Assembly (NCBI GenBank): GCA_038206235.1
Contig: JBBRBB010000023.1
Location: forward strand, 4,464 to 68,463
From: JBBRBB01 sp038206235
GTDB lineage: Bacteria > Bacteroidota > Bacteroidia > Chitinophagales > Chitinophagaceae
Reading direction: 5' to 3'
Length of the DNA: 64,000 bases
The position numbers were made by a program, and so were the translations under genes. Under the pieces are notes generated by a model. The model was not told the origin of the DNA and searched no databases. It was given only the letters and a program-made list of their open reading frames with translations. Each line of letters begins with the position of its first letter. Positions within the stretch are counted from its first letter, which is position 1. Below, in pieces: positions 53,568-62,043 of the stretch.

Positions 53568-55091
53568 ATGAAAACAAAATTGATAGCAACCGGTTTTATA
53601 ATAGCTGCATTGGTTTACAACACTTATTCATTTGCACAGACTACTGACAGTGCTGCTGCAACAAAGCCTCTTTCTTTTGTAACAAAGCACAGCATTAAGA
53701 TTGATGGCAAACTAATTAATTACACGGCTACTGTGGGTACACTGATTCAAAAAAATGAAAAGGATGAACCCATAGCATCATTCGGATATACCGCTTATGT
53801 AAAAGAGGGTGAAGCAGATGCGGGTAAAAGACCCGTTACATTTTCTTATAATGGCGGACCAGGCTCAGCATCTATCTGGCTGCACATGGGCGTAATGGGA
53901 CCCAGAAGAATTGCAGTAAATGACCCGAACAGTAATGGTCCTGCGCCCTATCAGTTACAAGATAATAACTATTGCCTGCTCGATGTTTCGGATATTGTTA
54001 TGATGGATCCCATTGGCACAGGTATAAGCCGCGCTGTTGGCAAATCAAAGAACGCTGACTTTTGGGGCGTTGAGCCGGATATAAAATCGGTAAGTGAGTT
54101 CATCAAAAATTATATCACGGAAAATGAAAGATGGAATTCGCCGAAATTTCTTTTGGGTGAAAGCTATGGTACATTCCGCTCTGCCGGTGTTGCTGATTAC
54201 ATGCAAGACAGGCTGGGAATTTCAGTAAACGGAATTGTTTTGGTTTCCTCAGTGCTTGATATACGTACACTTGCTTTTCAACCTGGTGATGATTTGCCTT
54301 ACATTGTAAATTTTCCCACGTATGCAGCTACAGCGTGGTATCACAATAAAGTGCCGAATAAACCTGCAGATCTGCAGCCATTTTTAAAAGAAGTAAGAGA
54401 TTTTGCTTCGGGTGAATATGCAGCCGCACTGATAAAAGGCGATGCTTTGGGAGCAGATGAAAAAGAAAGAATATTAAATAAATTAGTTACTTATACGGGT
54501 TTAAGTAAAGATTACTGGAACAATGCCAATCTGCGTGTATCGCAACCTCAGTTTTCTGAAGAGTTGTTGCGCACTACACATGAAGAAGTTGGAAGATTAG
54601 ACTCGAGGTATAAAGGCATAAGCCAGGACCCATTGAGTGAATTTGCATTCAACGACCCGCAGGATTATTCTATAAGCCCGGCCTTCACCTCTGCATTTAT
54701 GAATTATTACACGGTAGAATTAAAAGTACCAAAAGATAAAACGTACAACACCGGAGCTTATATGCTTTCTGATTTTAGCTGGGATTGGAAGCACCCCCGG
54801 AGTAATGGATTTTTTGGAAACGCATCTTCGCCCAATACAGGACCTGATTTGGTGAATGCCATGAGCAATAATCCACGTTTGAAAGTTTTGGTGTTAAACG
54901 GAATATTTGACCTTGCCACACCCTTTTACGGAACAGAATATACTTTCGACCACCTGGGGCTTGATAAAAAAATAAAGAATAATATTAGCATGAAATATTA
55001 TGAAGCAGGGCACATGATGTATATACACAATGCCTCTGCAGCCGCATTTAAAAAAGATGTATCTGATTTTATTAATGCTTCATTAAAGTAA
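53568..55091 (+). CDS. S10-type serine carboxypeptidase
   Basis: This is a 507-aa secreted peptidase with a signal peptide (to SFAQT). The alpha/beta-hydrolase core of peptidase family S10 is complete. The oxyanion motif is NGGPGSAS, the nucleophile Ser199 lies in GESYGT, Asp448 in NGIFDLATP and His482 in EAGHMMY. The N-terminal sheet (HSIKIDGKLINYTATVGTL) is typical of bacterial members. It should remove C-terminal residues from peptides in the periplasm or outside the cell. It stands alone on the plus strand, and its promoter lies in the 545-bp divergent region. Confidence 0.92.
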   Translation: MKTKLIATGFIIAALVYNTYSFAQTTDSAAATKPLSFVTKHSIKIDGKLINYTATVGTLIQKNEKDEPIASFGYTAYVKEGEADAGKRPVTFSYNGGPGSASIWLHMGVMGPRRIAVNDPNSNGPAPYQLQDNNYCLLDVSDIVMMDPIGTGISRAVGKSKNADFWGVEPDIKSVSEFIKNYITENERWNSPKFLLGESYGTFRSAGVADYMQDRLGISVNGIVLVSSVLDIRTLAFQPGDDLPYIVNFPTYAATAWYHNKVPNKPADLQPFLKEVRDFASGEYAAALIKGDALGADEKERILNKLVTYTGLSKDYWNNANLRVSQPQFSEELLRTTHEEVGRLDSRYKGISQDPLSEFAFNDPQDYSISPAFTSAFMNYYTVELKVPKDKTYNTGAYMLSDFSWDWKHPRSNGFFGNASSPNTGPDLVNAMSNNPRLKVLVLNGIFDLATPFYGTEYTFDHLGLDKKIKNNISMKYYEAGHMMYIHNASAAAFKKDVSDFINASLK

Positions 55092-55278
55092 TATTTTTTC
55101 TCAACACGGCTGAGGTTTCCAATTGCTATCAGAAGCAGGGCTGAAGTATTGAGACGGATTTATTAAACAGAATTTGTACGAATGAAGGTATGCTTAACGA
55201 ATTGATTAAAACATCCGGCTTTCTTGGATGAAAGTACGTGTAAGAAATGATAGCCGGTGGACTTTTTGCGCCACAAGT

Positions 55279-55578
55279 CTAATATCTTTTATTAAATCTG
55301 TTATTGTTACTTCTGTTATAACCAGTATTACTGCGGGGTCTTTCTTCTGCTTCCTGAACAGATATTTTCTTTCCTTTAATACCAGCACCATTTAAGACTT
55401 CTATTGTTTGTTGAGCTTGATCTTTATCAGGCATGTCTACAAAGCCAAAGCCCTTGCTTTTTCCCGTTTCTCTATCTATTATTAATTTAGCAGATACAAC
55501 CTCACCGTACAATTCGAACATCTCTTTTAAATCAACATCATCAAAGTCATTGGGAAATCCGGCAACAAAAAGTTTCAT
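55279..55578 (-). CDS. RRM-type RNA-binding protein
   Basis: The start is set at 55578 (MKLFVAGFPND), which places RNP2 (LFVAGF) at the N-terminus as usual; nine upstream codons are also open. The 99-aa protein has a single RRM with RNP1 KGFGFVDM and a short basic Asn/Arg-rich tail (NRSNNNRFNKRY). Such small RRM proteins are cytoplasmic, common in Bacteroidota and often cold- or stress-linked. It lies 123 bp downstream of the heptose genes on the same strand but is probably a separate unit. Confidence 0.9.
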   Translation of the reverse strand: MKLFVAGFPNDFDDVDLKEMFELYGEVVSAKLIIDRETGKSKGFGFVDMPDKDQAQQTIEVLNGAGIKGKKISVQEAEERPRSNTGYNRSNNNRFNKRY

Positions 55579-55701
55579 GTTATTATTTCGTGTAAAATTA
55601 AGCATATATAACCACTAATACAGATAAAATTATAAGGTCTTTTCGTTCTCCGGGCTTTCACCTCATGATTTTGCTTTCCTATTTCAGAATCTTTAGTTTT
55701 A

Positions 55702-57048
55702 TTAAGTTACTTCTTTATTCACTGCTTTTGCAAACGATAATAAACTATCAGATCTTTCATCTATCAGGGAATGCGGGTTTTCAATATGCGGGTCTGTGGT
55801 TGAAATGAATACAGTAAACATACCTGCATTGCGGCCAAATTGCATATCACTTAATTTATTACCAGCCATAATGCTTTTTGAAAAATCAATGTGTTCAAAA
55901 TCTGCTTTTGCCTGTAAAGCCATGCCAGGATTGGGTTTGCGGTTATCACTTGTATCTTCTATATCTGTTGAAAAATAAATCCTATCAATTCGTCCGCCGG
56001 CGTTTTGTATTTCTTCCAGCATGTAAATATGTATATCAGTCAGGTCATCTAATGTCATCAGTTTTTTTCCGATTCCTTTTTGATTCGTTACCATTACAAT
56101 TGCACCAAAAACTCCTGATAAAATTTCTAATGCTTTTGTTGCGCCTTCATAAAAAATAAATTCACTTCTGTTTAAAATGTAATCATTTTTCTTTTCATGA
56201 TTTACCACGCCGTCACGGTCAAGAAACAATGTCCATGTTTTATCAATTGACTTTAGGTGTAAACCGTTTCTCGGTTCTCGTTTTTCGTTTCTCGTTGGTT
56301 CGCCCACTTTAAAAAATTTTATTTTATTGTAAACTGTAAACTGCCAACTACCAGCTACCAACTCTTTCTGTGCTTTTTCATAATCTTTCGGTATGCCTAT
56401 ATCTATAAAATATTCATCCTGCACTACTCCATACATTTTTCTTTTTTTAAAATATGCTTCGAGATAATCTTTTTCAAATGAAAATTTTTCTGGCAAATCT
56501 TCTTTTAAAAATTTGTCAGCATTCAGCGCATAAAGTCCGCCATTAATTAATCCTTCTTCATAAAATTGTTTTTCTTTAAAGCTTTTGATTGAATAATCTT
56601 TATTCAATTCCACAACACCATACCTGCAGAAATCTTTCATTGGTTTTAAACTAAGTGTGCAATCAGCGCCGCACATAAAATGAAAAGATGAAAGCTTTAA
56701 AGCATCTATTTTAAAAAGTGTATCGCCATTGGCTACCAACACGTTCTTTTCAGAAGCCTTGCTGCAACTGAGTTTAATTGCGCCGCCTGTGCCGAGTGGC
56801 TCCTTTTCAATTGAATATTGAATATTGAATATTGAATATTGAGTCGCGAGGTATTCGGTAATAACTTCATGTTTATACCCAAGGGAAAAAATAAATTTTT
56901 CAATACCTTGTTGTTTCAAATATTCAATTACATAAAAAATAAAGGGTTTGCCATTTACAAGCGCCATGCATTTTGGCAAATCAGGAACAGTTGAACGAAG
57001 CCGTGTTCCTAATCCTCCTGCTAATATAATCGCTTCTTTAAGTTTCAT
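55702..57048 (-). CDS. hddC-gmhB: Fused heptose-1-phosphate guanylyltransferase and heptose bisphosphatase
   Basis: This is a 448-aa bifunctional protein. Residues 1-230 form a nucleotidyltransferase with AGGLGTRLRSTVPDLPK, NGDTLF and FIDIGIPKDY, matching the HddC type that makes GDP-D-glycero-D-manno-heptose. Residues 271-448 form a HAD phosphatase like GmhB (FLDRDGVVN with Asp277 and Asp279, TNQKGIG, RKPNPGM, AGNKLSDMQ). The GmhB zinc-loop cysteines are not evident. Linker residues 231-266 (AGSWQFTVYNK, GEPTRNEKREPRNG) are encoded by repeat words found between genes elsewhere, and residues 70-82 (QYSIFNIQYSIEK) by a gaatatt repeat. With GmhA and HddA, the fusion completes the pathway. The gene lies 6 bp after gmhA. 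Confidence 0.86.
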   Translation of the reverse strand: MKLKEAIILAGGLGTRLRSTVPDLPKCMALVNGKPFIFYVIEYLKQQGIEKFIFSLGYKHEVITEYLATQYSIFNIQYSIEKEPLGTGGAIKLSCSKASEKNVLVANGDTLFKIDALKLSSFHFMCGADCTLSLKPMKDFCRYGVVELNKDYSIKSFKEKQFYEEGLINGGLYALNADKFLKEDLPEKFSFEKDYLEAYFKKRKMYGVVQDEYFIDIGIPKDYEKAQKELVAGSWQFTVYNKIKFFKVGEPTRNEKREPRNGLHLKSIDKTWTLFLDRDGVVNHEKKNDYILNRSEFIFYEGATKALEILSGVFGAIVMVTNQKGIGKKLMTLDDLTDIHIYMLEEIQNAGGRIDRIYFSTDIEDTSDNRKPNPGMALQAKADFEHIDFSKSIMAGNKLSDMQFGRNAGMFTVFISTTDPHIENPHSLIDERSDSLLSFAKAVNKEVT

Positions 57049-57054
57049 GATGCT

Positions 57055-57648
57055 TCAAAGCCCCTTTAGGGGTTTGGGGTATAATTTTTCTTCCACTAAT
57101 TCACAGATGATATGCCCAATCATTATATGGCTTTCCTGTATGCGTGGTGTATCAGTTGATGGCACATTGAATAAATAATCGCATAAGTGTTTCATGTTTC
57201 CGCCACTTTCACCAGTAAATCCAACAGTAATAATATTTTTTTCTCTTGCTTTTTCAAATGCTTTTATAATATTTCCTGAATTTCCCGAAGTGCTTAATCC
57301 AATCAGTACATCACCTTTTATTCCTATACCATCAACAAGTCTTGAATAAATTACATCGAAACTGTAATCATTGGCAACAGCAGTTAAATACGATGTGTTG
57401 CAGTGCAAAGCCTCTGCCGGTAAGGCTTTCCGGTTCTTATAAAATCTCCCAGAAAATTCTGCAGCCAAATGCTGTGCATCTGCAGCGCTGCCGCCATTGC
57501 CGCAAAACAAAACTTTATTGCCGTTGTTGAATGCGTTTGCTATTGCTTCAACAACCTTATCTATTTTATCAATCATTACAGCATCAATCAATATCTGTTG
57601 CTTTACAGAAATTGATGCGGAAATAATATTTTTTATTTTTTCATTCAT
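57055..57648 (-). CDS. gmhA: Sedoheptulose-7-phosphate isomerase GmhA
   Basis: This 197-aa cytoplasmic SIS-domain protein converts sedoheptulose 7-phosphate to D-glycero-D-manno-heptose 7-phosphate. Family motifs are FCGNGGSAADAQHLAAEFSG and LIGLSTSGNSGNI, with GFTGESGGNM and ESHIMIGHIICELVE near the C-terminus, including the active-site Glu/His region. Length is normal for GmhA. It lies between the kinase and the fused guanylyltransferase-phosphatase on the same strand, in pathway order. Confidence 0.93.
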   Translation of the reverse strand: MNEKIKNIISASISVKQQILIDAVMIDKIDKVVEAIANAFNNGNKVLFCGNGGSAADAQHLAAEFSGRFYKNRKALPAEALHCNTSYLTAVANDYSFDVIYSRLVDGIGIKGDVLIGLSTSGNSGNIIKAFEKAREKNIITVGFTGESGGNMKHLCDYLFNVPSTDTPRIQESHIMIGHIICELVEEKLYPKPLKGL

Positions 57649-57738
57649 ATCAATAACAATTCAATCATGAAGCAATTGAGCAATCTCAATATTAAATATT
57701 CTTCGAAAGGAGTCCTGCGGACAATCTTACATATTAAA

Positions 57739-58764
57739 TCACTGCGCCGTCCACGTAGTTAATCCATTTTTTGTAAAGCGATATGGTTTTATTTCGCCTC
57801 CGAAATTATTTAATGAATCCATCACTTTATAGCGTGTATTGCCGGGACAATAAAATGTCATAAAGCCGCCGCCGCCAGCGCCGCTTATTTTGCCGCCGGT
57901 TGCACCTGCTTTTTTTGCAGCGTGATAAATTTCTTCAATCAAATTATTAGAAATATTTTCAGCCATTTTTATTTTCTGCTGAAAACCGAAATCGAGAATT
58001 TCTCCCATCTCATGTAAACGCCCTTTCAGCAAAGCTTCTTTCATCATTCCTGCCTGTTCTTTTAAATGGTGCATAGCTTCAATTGATTTTTCATTTTTCT
58101 GAAACACATTTTTTTGCTGTTCTTTTATTATGGCAGCAGATTCGCGGCTGGTAGATGTAAAATATAAAACAAGATTGTTTTCCAGTTCATCAAGATATTC
58201 CTGCTTAATGCGCAACGGATTTACTATTACTTTATCACCTGCATAAAACTCCATAAAATTTACACCGCCGAATGTTGCTGCATATTGATCCTGTTTACCA
58301 CCGGCTAATTGTAAATCTTTTCTTTCAATTTCATAAGCGTAATGCGCAATATCATATTCACCCAAAGGAAGCTTGAACATTTCGGCAAATGCGCCAACGA
58401 TTGCTACTACCAATGTTGAAGATGTTCCAAGTCCACTGCCCGCAGGCGCATCTACATAAGTAGATAAACAAAAATCATTAAGTTTTAAACTATAATCTTT
58501 TTGAATGCGGTTATACACGCCTTTTAATAAATCTAATTTGCCGTCAACCGGTAATTGATCACTCCATTCAAAATGCTGCTCTTCTTTTCTGTCTATTGCC
58601 TTGAGTGTAATTCCATTATCGGGTAAAGGTTCAATGCTGGCCTGCGCATAGTGCGAAATAGTGGCATTGAGAATGGCGCCGCCAAATTCATCGCTGTAAG
58701 GACTTACATCTGTGCCTCCACCAGCTAATCCAATGCGCAATGGCGCTCTGCTTCTGTAGATCAT
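57739..58764 (-). CDS. hddA: D-glycero-D-manno-heptose 7-phosphate kinase HddA
   Basis: This 341-aa GHMP-family kinase phosphorylates heptose 7-phosphate at C1 to the 1,7-bisphosphate. The N-terminus reads RSRAPLRIGLAGGGTDVSPY, typical of HddA. The ATP loop is DAPAGSGLGTSSTLVV, and the C-terminal motif is GATGGKISGAGGGGFMTFY. It belongs to the GDP-heptose branch because the neighbour is an HddC-type enzyme. It follows the GT4 gene with a 74-bp gap that contains a hairpin. Confidence 0.92.
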   Translation of the reverse strand: MIYRSRAPLRIGLAGGGTDVSPYSDEFGGAILNATISHYAQASIEPLPDNGITLKAIDRKEEQHFEWSDQLPVDGKLDLLKGVYNRIQKDYSLKLNDFCLSTYVDAPAGSGLGTSSTLVVAIVGAFAEMFKLPLGEYDIAHYAYEIERKDLQLAGGKQDQYAATFGGVNFMEFYAGDKVIVNPLRIKQEYLDELENNLVLYFTSTSRESAAIIKEQQKNVFQKNEKSIEAMHHLKEQAGMMKEALLKGRLHEMGEILDFGFQQKIKMAENISNNLIEEIYHAAKKAGATGGKISGAGGGGFMTFYCPGNTRYKVMDSLNNFGGEIKPYRFTKNGLTTWTAQ

Positions 58765-58818
58765 ATTTTACTTCTGGAATGTACCCGGAATAATGTTGAA
58801 AATATTTTGCGGATTTTT

Positions 58819-58848
58819 CATGGTCAGACCCGGGACGGTCAGACCATG
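58819..58848 (-). other. Stem-loop at the glycosyltransferase stop codon
   Basis: CATGGTC and GACCATG pair, continue past an A-A mismatch with GACC/GGTC, and enclose CGGGAC. The GT4 stop codon lies inside the stem. It could stabilise or process the transcript between GT4 and hddA; there is no T tract. Confidence 0.5.
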
Positions 58849-59990
58849 TTTGATAACTGCTTAATAGTTTCAACAAGATTATTCCAGCTATACTTCTTTT
58901 TTTCTTCACGAAGATGTGGCAAAAAATGCGCTTCGCCTAATTCATATAGCTGCATAATTTTTTCTGCAATGGATGCTGCATTTGGTTCTGCTACCAGTCC
59001 GGCTTTTCCATCAGGCACTAACTGCGGCAAGCCACCCACATTGGTTACCAGCATTGGTTTTTCAAAGTGATAGGAGAGAGGTGTAACGCCGCTCTGTGTT
59101 GCATTGCGGTAAGGCTGTATCACAAAATCTGCTGCGCTGAGATAATATTTTACTTCACTGTCAGGAATAAAATCTGTGCGCAGAATAAGATTTGATTTTA
59201 TATTCAGTTGTTCAATGAGTTCATCATATTGTTTACGGTCTTCGTAGAATTCGCCGGCAATAAGAAGTTTATAGTTTATCGTTTGTAGTTTATCGTTAGT
59301 TGGCGCAGGCCGGTTTAGAATTTTCATAGCTTGTAATAATATATCAAGCCCTTTGTATTTACGGATGAAGCCGAAGAATAAAATGATCTTATCATCTGTA
59401 TTTAAGCCAAGATGTTTTCTTGCTTTAGCTTTATCAATCTTCTCACCAAAATTATCGTAGAGCGGATGCACAATTTGTTGTGCAGGCTTTGATGTAAAAC
59501 GTCTCAGGTCTTTCAATACTTTTTCACTCATGGTTATAAAAGCATCCACAGGTTTTAGAAAGTACTGAGTGAACTGTTTATCACCAGGTCTTTTTTCATG
59601 CGGTAAAATGTTATCTGCAATGCAAATTATTTTTGTGTAATTATTTTTTTTTACTCTTCTTAAAATTGTTCCGAGGCAGGGCCCCATAAATGGAAGCCAG
59701 TAACGAACTACAATAATATCGGGACAAAGATTTTTTAATTCATTGCCAACTTTAATCCAGTTAAAAGGATTTATTGAATTGATGCAAACTTTAATGTTGA
59801 TGTCTTTTGGAGCAGGCTCTGATGAATATTGCGTGGTGCCGGGAAATAAGAATGATGGATACTGTAACGAGAATGTATAGATAGTAACTTCATCACCGTG
59901 TTGCTGAAATTCTCTTGCTAATCTTTCATTAAAAGAGGCTAATCCGCCGCGAAGCGGATGGGCAGGGCCGATGATGATGACTTTACTCAT
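58839..59990 (-). CDS. Glycosyltransferase family 4
   Basis: This is a 383-aa GT-B glycosyltransferase. The N-terminal half has GPAHPLRGGLASFNERLAREF. The C-terminal nucleotide-sugar domain carries ILFFGFIRKYKGLDILLQA, then FVIQPYRNATQSGVTPLSYHFEKP with the family Glu region, and GLVAEPN. It probably transfers a sugar from a nucleotide donor during assembly of a surface glycan containing heptose; the donor is unknown. Residues near 235-245 (NDKLQTINYKLL) are encoded by a tandem repeat of gtttatcgtttgtag type. The start ATG overlaps the toxin gene stop by 4 bp, suggesting translational coupling. Confidence 0.88.
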   Translation of the reverse strand: MSKVIIIGPAHPLRGGLASFNERLAREFQQHGDEVTIYTFSLQYPSFLFPGTTQYSSEPAPKDINIKVCINSINPFNWIKVGNELKNLCPDIIVVRYWLPFMGPCLGTILRRVKKNNYTKIICIADNILPHEKRPGDKQFTQYFLKPVDAFITMSEKVLKDLRRFTSKPAQQIVHPLYDNFGEKIDKAKARKHLGLNTDDKIILFFGFIRKYKGLDILLQAMKILNRPAPTNDKLQTINYKLLIAGEFYEDRKQYDELIEQLNIKSNLILRTDFIPDSEVKYYLSAADFVIQPYRNATQSGVTPLSYHFEKPMLVTNVGGLPQLVPDGKAGLVAEPNAASIAEKIMQLYELGEAHFLPHLREEKKKYSWNNLVETIKQLSNMV

Positions 59991-60403
59991 AAGGATGATG
60001 GAGTAATGATAGTTAAGCCATCAATATCGAAAAAATGCTTTTCGTTTAATGTGGCAAGTGGAGTATTTAAAGAAGATGCTGTAGCAGCAATTATTAAGTC
60101 AGGAATCGCAAGGCTTCGTCTTTTGGATTTTAATTCTAAAGAAATTCTTACTGCTTCCTGTGTTGCTTTAATACCAAAAGGAACAAGAATTAAGTCTTCA
60201 AACAAATTATCCCAAAACAATTTTTGTTTGGAATCTAAACCCCTATAAATTTCCATTTGTACAATTCCGGAAATTAAGAAGCCCTGGTATCCTTCTTTAA
60301 TCTGAAGATTATAAAAAAATGAATTTTCTTTTTGTGTTTTTCTAAAAAATTCAATTAATACTGACGAATCTAAAAAGACTAATCTTTGTATTTCTTCAGC
60401 CAT
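59987..60403 (-). CDS. PIN-domain toxin (VapC-like)
   Basis: This 138-aa PIN-domain ribonuclease has the expected acidic residues Asp12 (VFLDSSVLIEFF), Glu51 (VQMEIYRG) and Asp102 (IPDLIIAATA), which would bind Mg2+ for RNA cleavage. It overlaps the end of a 53-aa antitoxin-like gene by 25 bp upstream and the GT4 start by 4 bp downstream, so it is embedded in the glycan operon. The target RNA is unknown. Confidence 0.87.
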   Translation of the reverse strand: MAEEIQRLVFLDSSVLIEFFRKTQKENSFFYNLQIKEGYQGFLISGIVQMEIYRGLDSKQKLFWDNLFEDLILVPFGIKATQEAVRISLELKSKRRSLAIPDLIIAATASSLNTPLATLNEKHFFDIDGLTIITPSSL

Positions 60404-60540
60404 GGGAATCTTTTTTCATATTCCTTAATTTGCTTTTTTGACATAGTAGGCGCCTTTAAGAGCTTATCCAAAAAAGCTTTTTGTTCAGGAGTTAATTCTG
60501 CATTCTTTTTATTTTTAAGATTTAATATCGTTGCGGGCAT
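60379..60540 (-). CDS. Small antitoxin-like protein paired with the PIN toxin
   Basis: This 53-aa frame starts MPATILNLKNKKNAEL and ends RFPWLKKYKD. It is Lys-rich and largely helical (TPEQKAFLDKLLKAP, SKKQIKEYEK). Its position directly upstream of a PIN gene, with a 25-bp overlap, is the standard place for the antitoxin. I recognise no DNA-binding fold in so short a sequence, so it may bind the toxin only. It begins 2 bp after the GT2 stop codon. Confidence 0.75.
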   Translation of the reverse strand: MPATILNLKNKKNAELTPEQKAFLDKLLKAPTMSKKQIKEYEKRFPWLKKYKD

Positions 60541-60542
60541 AA

Positions 60543-61505
60543 TTAACTTTTTTCAAAATTACTCAATCCAATAGTTTTTTCAACAAGATATTTGTTTCGG
60601 TCGTAAGAGCTGCGTGCAATAAGTTCCGCAATAAAACCTGTAAGAAAAAGTTGCATACCAATTATCATAGCTGTTAATGCAATATAGAAAAGCGGTTTGT
60701 TGGTAAGCGCATAATTATCACCATGAATAATTTTTGAAATAATTACATACAGGCTTGCACCAAGACCAATAACAAAACAGAGTGTTCCATATAATCCAAA
60801 GAAATGCATGGGCTTTTTTCCGAACCTGCTTACAAATGTGATTGTAGAGAGGTCGAGAAAGCCATTGATGAATCTCTCCCATCCAAACTTGGTAACGCCA
60901 TATTTGCGTGGTCTGTGCTCAACTACTTTTTCGCCGATTTTTTTAAAGCCCGCCCACTTTGCAATCACCGGAATGTAGCGATGCATTTCGCCATATACTT
61001 CAATGCTTTTTACAACCTTATTTCTATATGCTTTTAATCCGCAATTGAAATCATGCAGCTTAATTCCTGATGCCTGCCGTGCAGCAGCATTATAAATTTT
61101 TGAAGGAAGATTTTTGGTGAGCTTATTATCATATCGTTTCTTTTTCCAGCCGCTCACCATATCGTAGCCATCATTCGTAATCATTTTTACAAGCTCGGGG
61201 ATTTCTTCGGGATTATCCTGCAGGTCTGAATCCATTGTGATTACTACCTCTCCGAGGGCAGCGCTAAATCCTTCATTCAGTGCCGCAGATTTACCATAAT
61301 TGCGCTGAAATTTTATGCCTTTGATGTTTTGATTTGAAGCGGCAAGCTGCTCAATCACCTTCCAGCTATTATCGCTGCTGCCATCATCAACCATAATTAT
61401 TTCATGCGAATAATTATTTGCTGTAACTACATGAGTAATTGATTCAGCAAGCTCTGGCAGTGATTCTTCTTCGTTGTATGCAGGAATGATGATTGAGAGA
61501 TCCAT
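60543..61505 (-). CDS. Glycosyltransferase family 2, polyprenyl-phosphate type
   Basis: This is a 320-aa protein. The GT-A catalytic domain (1-230) has LSIIIPAYNEEESL, MVDDGSSDNSW and the metal-binding TMDSDLQDNPEEIP, and QRNYGKSAALNEGF is also typical. Two membrane helices near 235-260 and 275-300 anchor it in the inner membrane. This layout fits dolichol-phosphate-mannose-synthase-like enzymes that charge a polyprenyl phosphate with a sugar for transfer outside the membrane. It is followed after 2 bp by the antitoxin gene and preceded by DUF4199 (9 bp). Confidence 0.9.
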   Translation of the reverse strand: MDLSIIIPAYNEEESLPELAESITHVVTANNYSHEIIMVDDGSSDNSWKVIEQLAASNQNIKGIKFQRNYGKSAALNEGFSAALGEVVITMDSDLQDNPEEIPELVKMITNDGYDMVSGWKKKRYDNKLTKNLPSKIYNAAARQASGIKLHDFNCGLKAYRNKVVKSIEVYGEMHRYIPVIAKWAGFKKIGEKVVEHRPRKYGVTKFGWERFINGFLDLSTITFVSRFGKKPMHFFGLYGTLCFVIGLGASLYVIISKIIHGDNYALTNKPLFYIALTAMIIGMQLFLTGFIAELIARSSYDRNKYLVEKTIGLSNFEKS

Positions 61506-61514
61506 GCAATAAGG

Positions 61515-62033
61515 TTACATTATTTGTTGGGCAAAAGGGTCTAGCGGTTTTTTCTTTGCAACAGCGGCGCCTATTAAAGAAGCAACTGCACCGAAAAGGC
61601 AAAACATGAGAATAATGCCTCCGATGGCAAAGGGCATAAAATAATCCCGTGTAAGTGTGAGTGCCCTGTCTATATCTGCATCACTCATATTTTTTTCTTC
61701 CATTCCTTTTCTTGCCTCACTAATTATTTTATCAGTCATTTCAGGAAAAAGAAATTTCAGTGAAACGAAAGTCCAAATACAAATCAGCACAATTATAACC
61801 GCAGTTGTTTTAAAGCCATGAGCAAATATATTTCCAAAAGTTACATTCCCATTTAACTGGCTTGCATAGCTTGTACAGCTCCAGATAATTCCTGCAATCA
61901 GTATGGCATATTGAATATATTGAAGTGATTTATTTTCATAAAGCCCTGTAAAGTAAATAATCAATCCAAATATTATTAATATCAGGGCGATGATAAAACC
62001 CTTCACAATGTGTGATGTAATTTTCTTTTCCAT
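61515..62033 (-). CDS. DUF4199 membrane protein
   Basis: This 172-aa inner-membrane protein has four hydrophobic helices: about 10-30, 38-58 (YIQYAILIAGIIWSCTSY), 72-95 and 135-160 (FAIGGIILMFCLFGAVASLIGAAV). A soluble loop (EMTDKIISEARKGMEEKNMSD) lies between helices 3 and 4. The protein ends KKKPLDPFAQQ, which is typical of the DUF4199 family. I recall DUF4199 beside GT2 genes in other Bacteroidota, which suggests a helper role in glycan or lipid-linked sugar synthesis, but the function is unknown. Confidence 0.83.
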   Translation of the reverse strand: MEKKITSHIVKGFIIALILIIFGLIIYFTGLYENKSLQYIQYAILIAGIIWSCTSYASQLNGNVTFGNIFAHGFKTTAVIIVLICIWTFVSLKFLFPEMTDKIISEARKGMEEKNMSDADIDRALTLTRDYFMPFAIGGIILMFCLFGAVASLIGAAVAKKKPLDPFAQQIM

Positions 62034-62043
62034 AATTTTTAAT

